From positions 3,517,275 to 3,581,274 of the forward strand of contig FN649727.1 of NCBI GenBank assembly GCA_000310025.1: a DNA stretch of 64,000 bases, given 5' to 3'. Numbering within the stretch: position 1 is the first letter of the stretch; every line of letters starts with the position of its first letter. A model generated the notes under the pieces. That model saw only the letters and a list, made by a program, of their open reading frames with translations, was not told the DNA's origin and did not search any database. Below are positions 48,118 through 58,144 of this stretch, piece by piece. A program made the position numbers and the translations under genes. The DNA comes from Ectocarpus siliculosus. Its lineage: Eukaryota; Sar; Phaeophyceae; Ectocarpales; Ectocarpaceae.

Positions 48118-49902
48118 AGGATAGTGGGAGTATTGGAGAAGGAACATAGCATTAGTGAGGGCCGGGCAGGTTTCCGGAAGAAGAGGGGGTGCGTAGACCA
48201 CGCATTCACGGTAGGGAGAACCATCCAAGGTAGAAAGAGGGCGGGAAAGCCGACGAACTGCCTCTTCCTGGACGTGAAAAAGGCATACGATACCGTATGG
48301 AGAAATGGGCTGTGGAAACAATTGTCCAAGTACGGGATCAAGGGGAAAATGTGGAGAGTGCTGAAGAAGACGACAGAGTGTACGAAAAGCGCGGTCATGC
48401 TAGACGGAGAACCGTCTCAATTCTTCGATATTGAGCAGGGGGTCCCACAAGGTTGCACGCTGTCCCCAACATTGTTCCAGGTGTTCATCAACGATTTGTT
48501 GGAAGTCGTGGAGGCAGTCCGGAAGGGGGCAAAAGTAGGGGACACGGAAACTTCGATGTCAGGAATGCTGTTTGCGGATGATTTTGTTGGTACATGTCGG
48601 ACACCCCTGAGGGACTGCAACTACACATTGACGCGGCGAAGAAGTTTACTGGTAAGTGGAGATTATCTGCCAACGTTAATTAAGAAGAGTGTCGTCATGG
48701 TATGCAACGAGGACAGGGAGGAACCATTAGAACATAGATGGAAGTGGGGGATCGAAGAGATTGCAGTAGTAGACCAGTACACATACCTCGGAGTAGAGAT
48801 CGCAAAAGACTGCTCGTGGAATGCACACGTGTCCAAGGTAGCAGAAAAGGGCAAAGCACGAGCGGGGAGGCTGCACCCAATACTCGCAAACCGGCACCTC
48901 GATACACGCATCAAATTGACGGTTTTGAAGAGCGTAATCGTACCGCCGCTAGAGTACGCCGGAGAAGTATCAGAAGGAAATAAGAAGGTCGAGGCGGCGC
49001 AGATGAAAGCAGCGAAAATCATCCTAGGATGCTCCAAGCGCACAAGTAATGCAGCCGTTAGGGCAGAATTGGGGATCCAATCCCTACGGTCGGGAAGAGA
49101 CGCAAGGAAGCTGACATGGCAGTATCACATGTGCGGGATGGGAGAGGAGAGGTTGTCGAGAATAGTATGGGAGGCGAAGTGGGCAAACAAAAAGAGGGGT
49201 AGACAACCCACGGAATGGGTCAAGGTTGTAGAGGACGTATGGAAGGGGTTAGACATCGACGAACATGAAACGCTGGAAACGGAGGGTCTACAGGGGTTCA
49301 AGGAGAAGATATCTGTTGCTTGTGCCGAGAGAGAAGAACGGAATCTAAGGAAAGAAACCAAGGATAAGGAGGGTCTTGAAGTGTACGGAATGTTGAAAGA
49401 AGAAATAGGTTTCAAGGATTACCTACATGGACCAATGGATGCAGGGACAAAGCTGAAGGTCAAATTCAGGACCGGGGACATAGGCCTTCGAGAACGTCGA
49501 CGAAGACATAGGACAGTAGACGACGAAGACGACAAGTTCAAATGTGATTGCGGCTTCGAATGGGAAGACCGTGTTCATGTAGTCGCGGAATGTCAGTTGT
49601 ACGAACAGGAGAGGGAAGTGTACATGACTGAGCTGGGAAAAATACAAGGGAGGTACAGGGAGATGTTTGAGGCATGGAATAGAGAGGAGAGGACGGTAGT
49701 TGTACTGGGGAGTAGGAAATGGTTTGAAAAGGCGGGAAGGGATATCGTTAGGATTGACAAACTAGGGAAGACATTATTAAGCCACCTTTGGCAAAGTAGG
49801 AAGGAACGATTGGCCATCGGTGATCGGTCCTGTGGGAACAATGCTCCGTCCTCTCGAGGACGCGTGGTCAATGGTCTAACCACTAAGGCATGCAAAACAT
49901 AA
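48118..49902 (+). pseudogene. LINE reverse transcriptase, truncated and frame-disturbed
   Basis: The frame is open to the stop at 49900-49902; an ATG at 48112 lies in the flanking duplication and is accidental. Reverse-transcriptase blocks are clear: RAGFRKKRG, FLDVKKAYD with the first catalytic Asp, GVPQGCTLSP, and FADD in place of YADD. The C-terminal part has a Cys/His knuckle (CDCGFEWEDRVHVVAEC). The endonuclease and N terminus are missing. Between about 48592 and 48681 the expected sequence (SDTPEGLQLHIDAAKKF) is in another frame, then the original frame resumes at KKSVVM. Two compensating indels therefore keep the frame open while scrambling about 29 residues. It cannot move on its own. 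Confidence 0.85.
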
Positions 49903-49918
49903 GAGTACGCCCGCCCCC
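48118..49918 (+). mobile_element. 5'-truncated non-LTR retrotransposon (LINE)
   Basis: About 1.8 kb between identical 20-bp duplications, beginning inside the reverse-transcriptase domain, as expected of target-primed insertion that stopped early. The 3' end is GGTCAATGGTCTAACCACTA, a GGCATGC block, GAGTAC and a C-rich tract, with no poly(A). This tail recurs at 5204-5258, 19750-19857, 56535-56612 and 59638-59690. The intact duplications suggest a fairly young insertion. Confidence 0.85.
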
Positions 49919-49938
49919 CCCCCCACGCCCCTGTGTAT
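49919..49938. repeat. Right target-site duplication of the LINE (20 bp)
   Basis: Identical to 48098-48117. It is preceded by additional C residues that belong to the element tail or are ambiguous. Confidence 0.8.
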
Positions 49939-51608
49939 GCATTAGTCTACTTCTTGTGCCTGCTGATCTACGAACATACATCTGGTTGCGCATGAACACA
50001 GCCAAAACTAATGCTGCTAGATCAGATCACCCAGAACCATGTTCTTGTGGTGAAAGGCTGTAGTAGTAGCCTCTCTCTAAACGATCAGCTCAGAAGACCA
50101 CCAGTAGAAGGCGCTCTCTTGTTTGTTATCGTACCCAAGGTACGCTGGGTAGAGAGATCGGAATGTTTGAACGGTTTTCATGTGAAGACAACAACAACCC
50201 ATGGCGCACGGTGACCATGGATGCAGTATCGCAGTATCGTATGTACAATAATAGTAGAAGAAAATATGTGGAGACCAGGAACGAAATAATTTCGGGCGAA
50301 GGAGAGATGGAAGACCTGTCATGATGATGCTGGTCCAAATGTTGGGAGCGGGAAGTGCTGTGCGTGAGCGGTGTGTGTGTGAACGAGTGGATGGAGGGGG
50401 CAAAATACCTGTCTGTGGGCCCGGCCAGGTGACAGGATGTGGCAAAGAAACACGCCCCCCAAAATAATCAGCCTGACATACGCGGGTGGTGGTGGGTGGG
50501 GGACTCCAAGAAACTTTTTTCAACTTGCACATGGCATACTGCTGCTCTGCAGACAATTAGAGAGAGTTAGAGAGAGACAGAGACAGAGACAGAGAGCAAG
50601 GGGGTCTTCGGCGATGGGGGTGTCGACCGCGCATCCCAAGAATGACACGTACAGAGGGCTATATTTCCTCTCAAGCCTGTGTGATGCAGACGAGCAACGC
50701 TCGTCAAGGCCCTTTGATTGTACTTCTCGCGAGCACATCCGGACAGAGAGAGAGCCGGACTAAGCGGGACTAAGCGGAGGACCCCAAAAATATGCAACTT
50801 TCTGGGTTTTTTTCGCCATCTCCCCAACAAAGAGACGGAAGGGAGAGAAAAGAGAAAGGCAGAAAGGTGGAGGGCGTGTAATATTGCCGCGACTCAACTG
50901 GAAACTACTGTCACACATGCTCAGGAGCCCGGATACACACTGGTGCATATAGACTAATAGGCCAGTTCACTCAAACAGCAAACAAGTACCGCAAGTCATG
51001 CGCGTGAAAGAAACAAGTAAAAAAGCGCGCATATGCATAGCATGACAGATGACATGCTCACGAACAACCATGGTTGATTGCTGTCCGTGCACGTTGTTCC
51101 GTGAGAGACGCGCATCGCTACGCGAGCAAGGCGCCCAACCCTGTGAGACAGCATTAACCTTACTTCGTGGATGCCTGTGCTGCCTTGAAGCACTACTACT
51201 ACTATGCTATACGGTACGCATGAAAGTCCTTCCTCAATCAGCAAGACACAAAAAAAAAAAAACGAATTGTGATGCACCCGACCCTCTTTGTTCAACCGCC
51301 CCGTTTGGATGGCGAAACCGACAAGGCCGACTCCTTGTCGGCCACAGGAGGCGGAAGCTCCTCAAACTCGGGGAGGGGTCATTATCTGCGATTCCCCACC
51401 GAACCATACTCGAGCCATCGCGAAATTTGCACTGTACTGTAGCTCGAGGTCAGCATTTGGGACCGGGTCGGGCAAGGGGTGGGGGAGTCGAATGAACTTC
51501 CACGGATATTGGTCTGAGAAGCTGAAGCGAACGCTCCAGAATTCGCAACATCAGTCCACAACCTCGCCGAAAATACCAACAAAGCCACTGGAATGTCCCC
51601 AGCATCTA
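49939..51608. other. Intergenic, downstream of the EsV-1-7 gene
   Basis: No gene seen. A purine-rich AGAGAGAC-type stretch lies at 50555-50600. The right part should contain the 3' untranslated region of the minus-strand EsV-1-7 gene. Confidence 0.5.
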
Positions 51609-53522
51609 CTATACTCTCGCCCTCTTCCTGCTGAAGCCCAAAAAAGGCCGCTCTGACACCCCATTAGCAGTTGTTCCCTCGGCGGCGGAAGGGTCCACGG
51701 CAGCACCGACTGCTTTGGGGCAATTCTCATCCTCGACCCACCCGAGCGAAATACTTTCGCCCCGCGGGCTCGCGTCCTCCTGTCCCTCCTCCTCCTCCTC
51801 CTCCTGCTTGGTAGGAATATCTTGAGGCGTATGACCATGACCACCGCTGCTGTCGTTGACGCGGGTTCGCTTTCTACGAAGGCGGACGTCGATCATGCCC
51901 TGCCTGGCATGCCCCGCACAAAATTCGGCCCTTTTTCCTGGAGTCGCAAAGATCGGGTACTTGACGCAACCTGGGTGTCCGCACCGTTTTAGGCACACAA
52001 TGACCATGGAACTCTCTGCGTGTTCCGCGCAGACTATCGGGCGGATGGTCCCCGCGGAGCCATAGGTTGGGTACTTCTCGCAACCTTGGTGAGAGCATCG
52101 TCTGCTCAAGACGTTGAACATGTCGGCACCCGCGTGTCGAGCGCAAAACAATGCCTTCTTGCTTCCATCTATACCATAATTTGCCTGGGTGGTGCAACCT
52201 GGGTGACCACATAGCTTCTTTTGGCCCGCGATGCTCACCATTCCTTTCGGAGCGTGTGGAGCACAGAATATCGAGGTTTTGGACCCATCGATGCCGTAAG
52301 ATGGGTGCTTTGTACAACCTGGTTGAGCGCATTTCTTCGCGGTTACATTTACCATCCCATCGTCTGCGTGTCGGGCACAGAATTGGGCCTTTTTGCTGCC
52401 ATTCGCGCCGTAGTTCGCTTGCGTTAGACAGCTCGGGAACCCGCATAGCCTCTTTTTGTACGCTCTGACCATACCCTCTTCCGCGTGTGTAGCACAGACA
52501 ACTCTTTCGATGATGCCGCCAACGTTCATGCCGTGAGAAGGGCGCTTGTTGCAACCGGTCCTGCGGCAAACGTTCATCACCAAGCCGGTGTGAAGCGCAC
52601 AGACCTGCTTGGTCGAGCTGTCCCCTACGCCACAACTCGCTTCCATGGTGCAACCCGGATGACGGCAAAGTTCCTTCGAGGTGATTCTCGTTGCCCGGGG
52701 CTCACGAGGAACGTGCAGGGCGCAGAACTCTCGATTGTTGCTCCCCGTCGCGCGACAACTCGCACTTGCAGTGCACCCCGGGTAACGACAATTCACGACA
52801 GCGCCGATGACTACCATATCGTCGCTAGCGTGCTGCTCGCAAAATTTTCGTTTCCTGGTCCCATCGATGCCGTGTGTCGGCTTTTTACTGCAGTCGGGGT
52901 GGCCACAACGCTGGCGGGAGACAGCGACCATGCCCTCCTTAGCATGCGTCGCACAGAATTCTATTTTGGTCGAACCTTGTGGGGCATACGATGGGTACTT
53001 GGTGCAGTCCGCATGGCCACATTTCTTGCTGAAAAGGTTCATCATTCCGTCAGAAGCGTGTCGAGAACAGAACTCCCCTTTCCTGGTTCCGATCACGCCA
53101 AAGTTCCCCTGGTTTGTGCAACCTTGATGACGGCATGGCTTCCTCTTGGGGATGACGTTCACCATACCTGGGGGTGCATGTTGCGCGCAGAATTCTGGCT
53201 TTTTGCCCTTTTTCGCGCCGTATGACGGATACTTGTTGCAGTCTGGGTGGCCGCAGCGCTTTCTGCCGATGTCGGTCATTCCTTCCTTCGCATGTTCCGC
53301 ACAAAACTCAACCTTTGTAGTTCCCGGTTCTCCGTAGATGGCGTAGACCATGCAGCCTTCGTGATGACACCTTCTCACGCGGAGATTGATCATCCCATCT
53401 TTCGCATGTCGCGCGCAAAACTCTACCTTCTTGCTTTGTTGTGTACCGAAGTTCGCGTGAAGGGTGCAACCTGGGTGACGGCAGCCTAGGCCCTTTCTGG
53501 GGAGTATCCCTTTCTCTTTCAT
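51609..53522 (-). CDS. EsV-1-7 repeat protein, 14 cysteine-rich repeats
   Basis: A 637-residue intron-less protein made almost entirely of 14 tandem EsV-1-7 motifs, C-x4-C-x16-C-x2-H with about 12 residues between repeats (for example CRHPGCTLHANFG, EFCARH). The family was named after an Ectocarpus virus gene and includes the brown-algal developmental regulator IMM. The Cys/His pattern suggests zinc binding, but biochemistry is not established here. The C-terminal tail is acidic (Glu run, TKQEEEEEEGQED) with basic clusters RLRRKRTR and RKRARV that could be nuclear signals. Repeats 7-9 have irregular spacers, and repeat 14 is one residue short between Cys 2 and Cys 3. The ATG at 53522 lies 15 codons before the first repeat. 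The frame stays open upstream to 54197, but that part has no repeat and looks non-coding. Confidence 0.88.
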   Translation of the reverse strand: MKEKGILPRKGLGCRHPGCTLHANFGTQQSKKVEFCARHAKDGMINLRVRRCHHEGCMVYAIYGEPGTTKVEFCAEHAKEGMTDIGRKRCGHPDCNKYPSYGAKKGKKPEFCAQHAPPGMVNVIPKRKPCRHQGCTNQGNFGVIGTRKGEFCSRHASDGMMNLFSKKCGHADCTKYPSYAPQGSTKIEFCATHAKEGMVAVSRQRCGHPDCSKKPTHGIDGTRKRKFCEQHASDDMVVIGAVVNCRYPGCTASASCRATGSNNREFCALHVPREPRATRITSKELCRHPGCTMEASCGVGDSSTKQVCALHTGLVMNVCRRTGCNKRPSHGMNVGGIIERVVCATHAEEGMVRAYKKRLCGFPSCLTQANYGANGSKKAQFCARHADDGMVNVTAKKCAQPGCTKHPSYGIDGSKTSIFCAPHAPKGMVSIAGQKKLCGHPGCTTQANYGIDGSKKALFCARHAGADMFNVLSRRCSHQGCEKYPTYGSAGTIRPIVCAEHAESSMVIVCLKRCGHPGCVKYPIFATPGKRAEFCAGHARQGMIDVRLRRKRTRVNDSSGGHGHTPQDIPTKQEEEEEEGQEDASPRGESISLGWVEDENCPKAVGAAVDPSAAEGTTANGVSERPFLGFSRKRARV

Positions 53523-56059
53523 GTCCTCTTTGCCGTCTAATTGTCGACCCTTAATAGAGCATGCGCCTTGTCCTTCCGCCTCTCCACACAAGCGATACGC
53601 ACTCGACGAAATATGACGAACGAAAAACGTGGTAGAACTTGCTGGTTCGAACACGGACGACAACGAGAGACTCCTCCAAGTGCTCTCCGGCTTTGCACGC
53701 CGGGTGCAAGCGTGATGCACCCACCTCTCCAGGTTGTTATACTGCTCAGTCCAGAGCCAAACTAGGAAGGAGCACTGGTAGGACGCTAACCGGCACGGAA
53801 CACGAACCCTCCTGCTTCGCGGCGAAGATTCCGAGCAAACACACCACGGGAGGGTTTTCCCTTTGAGCAGAGGCAATTTACCACTGCACGACCTTGCTAG
53901 AGGGAGCAAGGAACGGTTGATGCAGCAAGCGTTCACACGAAATGCAGAATGCTGTCGACCGTTTGCGCGAGAGTTGCAACGCAGCCACACCGATCGTTTC
54001 GAAGTCTGTTGGACTAGTAGAGCGCTGTGCTTTGAACAAACACTGGGGATAAGGTGTGGTACCACCAGGAGCAGCAGCGTTAGTTCGTGGTCCATCTCGC
54101 CTGACACGCAAGCGTAGCCTGCTACTGTAGAGTTGCCCGCCATCGCTGGTCTGGTGTGCCTTGACAACAGTATACAGAGCTTGTTTGCCTCGTTCACGTT
54201 TGCGGTTTGTGTTCCTCGTTGTGAAGCAAAGCGTAAACCTCAGCGAGCATTCCCGCACGCGCAAAAAATTAGACGCAAATATACAAAGTCGTGGCGGCTC
54301 GGGGGTAACCAACACGGCCAACGCTCCCGACCCGACGTCCACTGGCCGTGTCCCTACTCGACATGTTGATATACAACAGCCTGAGCACGACGACAGCCTG
54401 GTTTGTACAGCCTTCTGAAGTGAGCTACCGAGACTACATGGCACTTGCGGCGTCGGTACGCCTGCCAGTGGGTCCGGGCTGTACAATATTGTTGAATACA
54501 GCAGAGGATCTGGCCACGACTTTGCAACGTGCCATGTGCAACAATAGAACGTCGAACGCTTGCCACAGATTTAAGTACCTATTGGACATGGAAAGAAAAA
54601 AAAGTTGTGTGTGTCTGAACGTGAGCACGTTCAGGTGTCCTCGCCACTGTGAGAATTTAACGTGCTATGCATATGGCACGGACAAACACGAATTCGTTCG
54701 TCGTCCATAGACTTGGGGGGCGTAAATTTTGCCATGTGGTAAAGCAGTATCCGTCGTTCGTAGTCTTTTTTATCTCATGCAAGGTACAAGTTCGCTAGTA
54801 CTGTGTGCACTGTCTTACTTAGTTTGATCTGGTGGACCAATGAAGACACGCCAGTCTTCGCGGACATATAATATGTGTCGCAGAGTTGTTTCAGAGTGGT
54901 GTTGCAAGCAGACCACATACCCCCATAATGTTAGAAACTATATTGTACGCGTGCAAAAAGGCAATCCAACCATTTCTCCTGCGGTGCTGTTATTTTTTAT
55001 CGTTCACTTTAGTTCAGCGCTTACACCACACACTTCTCGTGTCTGCCGTGTAGGAGCTCCGAATCCGTGATCACAGAAGGGTTCCTCTCCCTCCACCCCT
55101 CCTGCGGTGCTTGCCTTCTACCGAGCAGTGTGGTTGCTTGTGGCGTGCTGTAGCTTTCTGCAACTGAAGCACACTTTGCTGTGCTGGTGCACCAAAAACC
55201 TCGGCGGGAAGATTGTGCTCAAATCGCAAAGCACCTCGATCTCGTGCTACAAGGCCTAACCAGATAAGCGGCACAACTTTGATCGACGGGGTTGCTCAAG
55301 CTGGTATGATTTCTCTAACAAGATGTAGAGGTTTGTGTCTCCTAATAGGGCTCTCCTAGGGTTGAGCGCCATAGGGGATATTATAGATTTTTCAGCAATC
55401 CGCAGGGACACCACCCGGGATTCTTCATCTTGCAGTTTGACCAGTGAGAATATATATATCTACATGGTTGGGGGAAAAAACACCATCGTGGAGCCCGGGG
55501 ACACAGGGGACGGCGAGGAGCCTTGCGTAGCCTGAAGAAGAAAAGTAGTCCTGGTCGCCGGTGTACTGCCGCATTGACGAGTTCTGAGCTCTTGGAGCGG
55601 GGGACTTTCTGGTTCGATTTCGGGGCGAGAGGGGTACGGGGCCCGACGTGAGCAGGCCCTGGACTCCGGGGAGTAAAAGGTAACCCCGTCACCTCGTCTT
55701 CAAATGTAATAGTTTAACCCATAGGTATCAGAGGTTTCGGTAGTGCAAATCCCTGGATTTCATTGCCTGCAGGTCTCCGCCGGTAGTCGGTTAACCCTCC
55801 TAATACTGGACGCCCAAATGGGGACACTTTGGGGACACAGCACTCAAACAGTCTGTTTACCGCACCGTAGTCGCCCTAGGCTCCGCTGTGTAAAACGCAT
55901 GTGAGAACCCTTGGTCTGTCATGCTTGGGTGAGGTGGTACGCTGTGTGATATGCTGTGTAATGCCTCCTCCGCTCTGACTGGCTGTACACAATCTCCCCA
56001 GCCGCGTGTCACCCAGGTGGTAAACTGTACATAGTCTGGTACTGGAAAATTTTGCTGAC

Positions 56060-56120
56060 TTGGCTTCAGCACGAAGAGTGTCCCCACGTGTATTGGAGAA
56101 ACTTTTCATGCTGAAGCCAA
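56060..56120. repeat. 12-bp perfect inverted repeat
   Basis: TTGGCTTCAGCA (56060-56071) and its complement TGCTGAAGCCAA (56109-56120) are separated by 37 bases. It could form a hairpin; function unknown. Confidence 0.7.
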
Positions 56121-56534
56121 ATCACCCTTTGTCTGGCAAGGAGCTTAGAACCCCACGAGTCCTTTGGAGGGACTGTCGAGCCTCCCAACGACTGTCAATA
56201 ATTTTGCGATATTTTTTGGGGGGTAGGGACTGCGTACTAGGAGGTTTAAACCACCACAACAAAGGATTACCTGTTCCAGAGTAGAAGGTATTACGTATGC
56301 ACACCCCGGGGACAACGTTTTGGTATTTAAAAGAAAACATCCGGCGTTGTATTCTGTGGGGAGGGGGTTTCTTGTGTAGCCCGGGTGACGAAGTGTAGGT
56401 CGCGGGAGCCATGAAGGGGGTGTGATAACCAGGGTGTGTTATACCACTGCCGCATGCTTACAAGGACCAAAGGGGGTGTGGTAACTCGGTGTGCTAAATA
56501 GCACCCCATGCAATGCATGACCTCCGGTGCCTGC

Positions 56535-56612
56535 TGCCACGGGTAGGGGGGGGGGGGGGGGGTGTACTCATAGTCGTGCATGCCGTAGTCGTTAGACCAT
56601 TGACCTCGCACC
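56535..56612 (-). mobile_element. LINE-tail relic, minus orientation
   Basis: On the minus strand it reads GGTCAATGGTCTAACGACTA, then GGCATGC, GAGTACA and a run of C. Of the tail copies in this window it is closest to that at 19750-19857. Confidence 0.6.
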
Positions 56613-58144
56613 GTGGGGGGGTGGCATTGGGAGGTTTGACACGACTACAATGAACTACCCTAGTGCTGCCGCCCTTGCCGGCTGCGAGGTACTGAGCGGG
56701 GGTACTTCCACCGACATCACTGCCTACAGCGACTCTCCTGCCGAGCGTACATGAAAGTCGTGTGGAAATGAGGGGGTGGGAGGGTGACAACTGGATGTGA
56801 TGAACCCCCTCATCACATGACCCCGGCGATGAACACCAACAGCGCCCTAATCGCCAACGGCGAGAGTGTTGACATGTAATATCACAACAAAACATCTATG
56901 ACTACCGCCAGGCGTAAATGAGAATACCGCACAAGGCGGAGAGATAGCACCCCCCCAAAACCGATTTTCACAGCTCGATTGCTCCACAACCAAGCTTGCC
57001 AACAAAAAAAATGGTTTTGGAAACATCTCGTCAAGGGATTTCCGTCGACGTACCGGGCTCTTGCTGCACCCCCTTGGAGGTGAAGCAATCGACCTGTTTG
57101 TGGTACTTTGAATATGAGTCCGATCTGTTTGTGCCCTCTGGGGGCTACGTTTGTGGTAGCATGAAATGTGTGGGGGGGGTACGAGTGGACCCCTGAGAGA
57201 GAGAGCACGTAGCACGTATGTGTTCACTGCCTGTAGTTTTCCGTGTGTGTATAATATACATGACGACTACGCCCGTTCCTGGGATAACATTGATGGCACC
57301 CAGTCTCAAGACCGCTGACGGCGGTGGCGTCACGAACACGAGCTTTGAAAGTCACTCTAGCGGCGTTGTCATGCCAACGAGGTACTATGATGAGAAACAG
57401 AAGTATATTTGTATAAGAACCCTCCATCAGCCCACCAGCGCGCTGTGAGGCGCGCGGCCGCAGAGTGCAAAAAGCATGTATCGACTCCCCTTCCGAAAAT
57501 AGAAGTAAGCTGGGGCATCCATATCTACGACCATACCATTCAAGACTCAAGACCGCCAAACAATCGAAAACTGCTGCTGTTGCACGAAAACCAGAGGGGG
57601 TGTGTTATCTTATGTAACACTGGAGGTATTTCGGCTCGTTCCAAACGTATTAGCACCGGGCGTTGTATATGATTCTGTAGGGGGTGTTTCATCTTATGGT
57701 CCCGTGCTATCCTGTCGTACGTTGTATAGGAAATGCACAACCATTCGAAATACATGCACAGCCGTTGTTCGAAGGCGCATGCGTTCGGGGGGGTCATACA
57801 CATAATTGAAGGTTTGAGTCGAGGGAATCACAAAAAGTAAATATCGGCATCCCATGATACTTGCGTAGCTTAGGTCACGCACAACATACCTGGTATCCCT
57901 TCCCGTTCGCGCGAGTGGTTGTGTCAGCTCACAGGCCGTGTCGTGGTGTGTGGAAGTGTCGTGGTGTGTGTCTGCTCGGCATCTCTGATCAGCTGTGCTC
58001 CTGTTTAGGGAGCTCCGTGTCATTGGCCAATGTCCTTGGTGTACCAGGGTTCTAGATTATGTGCGGAGCTCCGTAGCCAGCCTCATGACTGCCCGCTGTG
58101 TGCGGCGCTGTTGTTATCTTGCTGATGGAGGACAGCAACACCTG

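Larger units (their letters stand above)
53523..58144. other. 4.6-kb divergent intergenic region between the EsV-1-7 and PPR genes
   Basis: Lies between a minus-strand and a plus-strand gene and so contains both promoters. No further gene recognised. It holds an inverted repeat at 56060-56120 and a LINE tail at about 56535-56612. Confidence 0.5.

Noticed and set aside
47682-48398. 238-codon minus-strand frame overlapping the LINE 5' end
   Set aside because: It crosses the LINE insertion border and is antisense to the reverse transcriptase, so it cannot be an old gene.
53523-54197. 225-residue N-terminal extension of the EsV-1-7 protein
   Set aside because: Open by chance; no repeats, odd composition, and a good ATG lies just before the first repeat.
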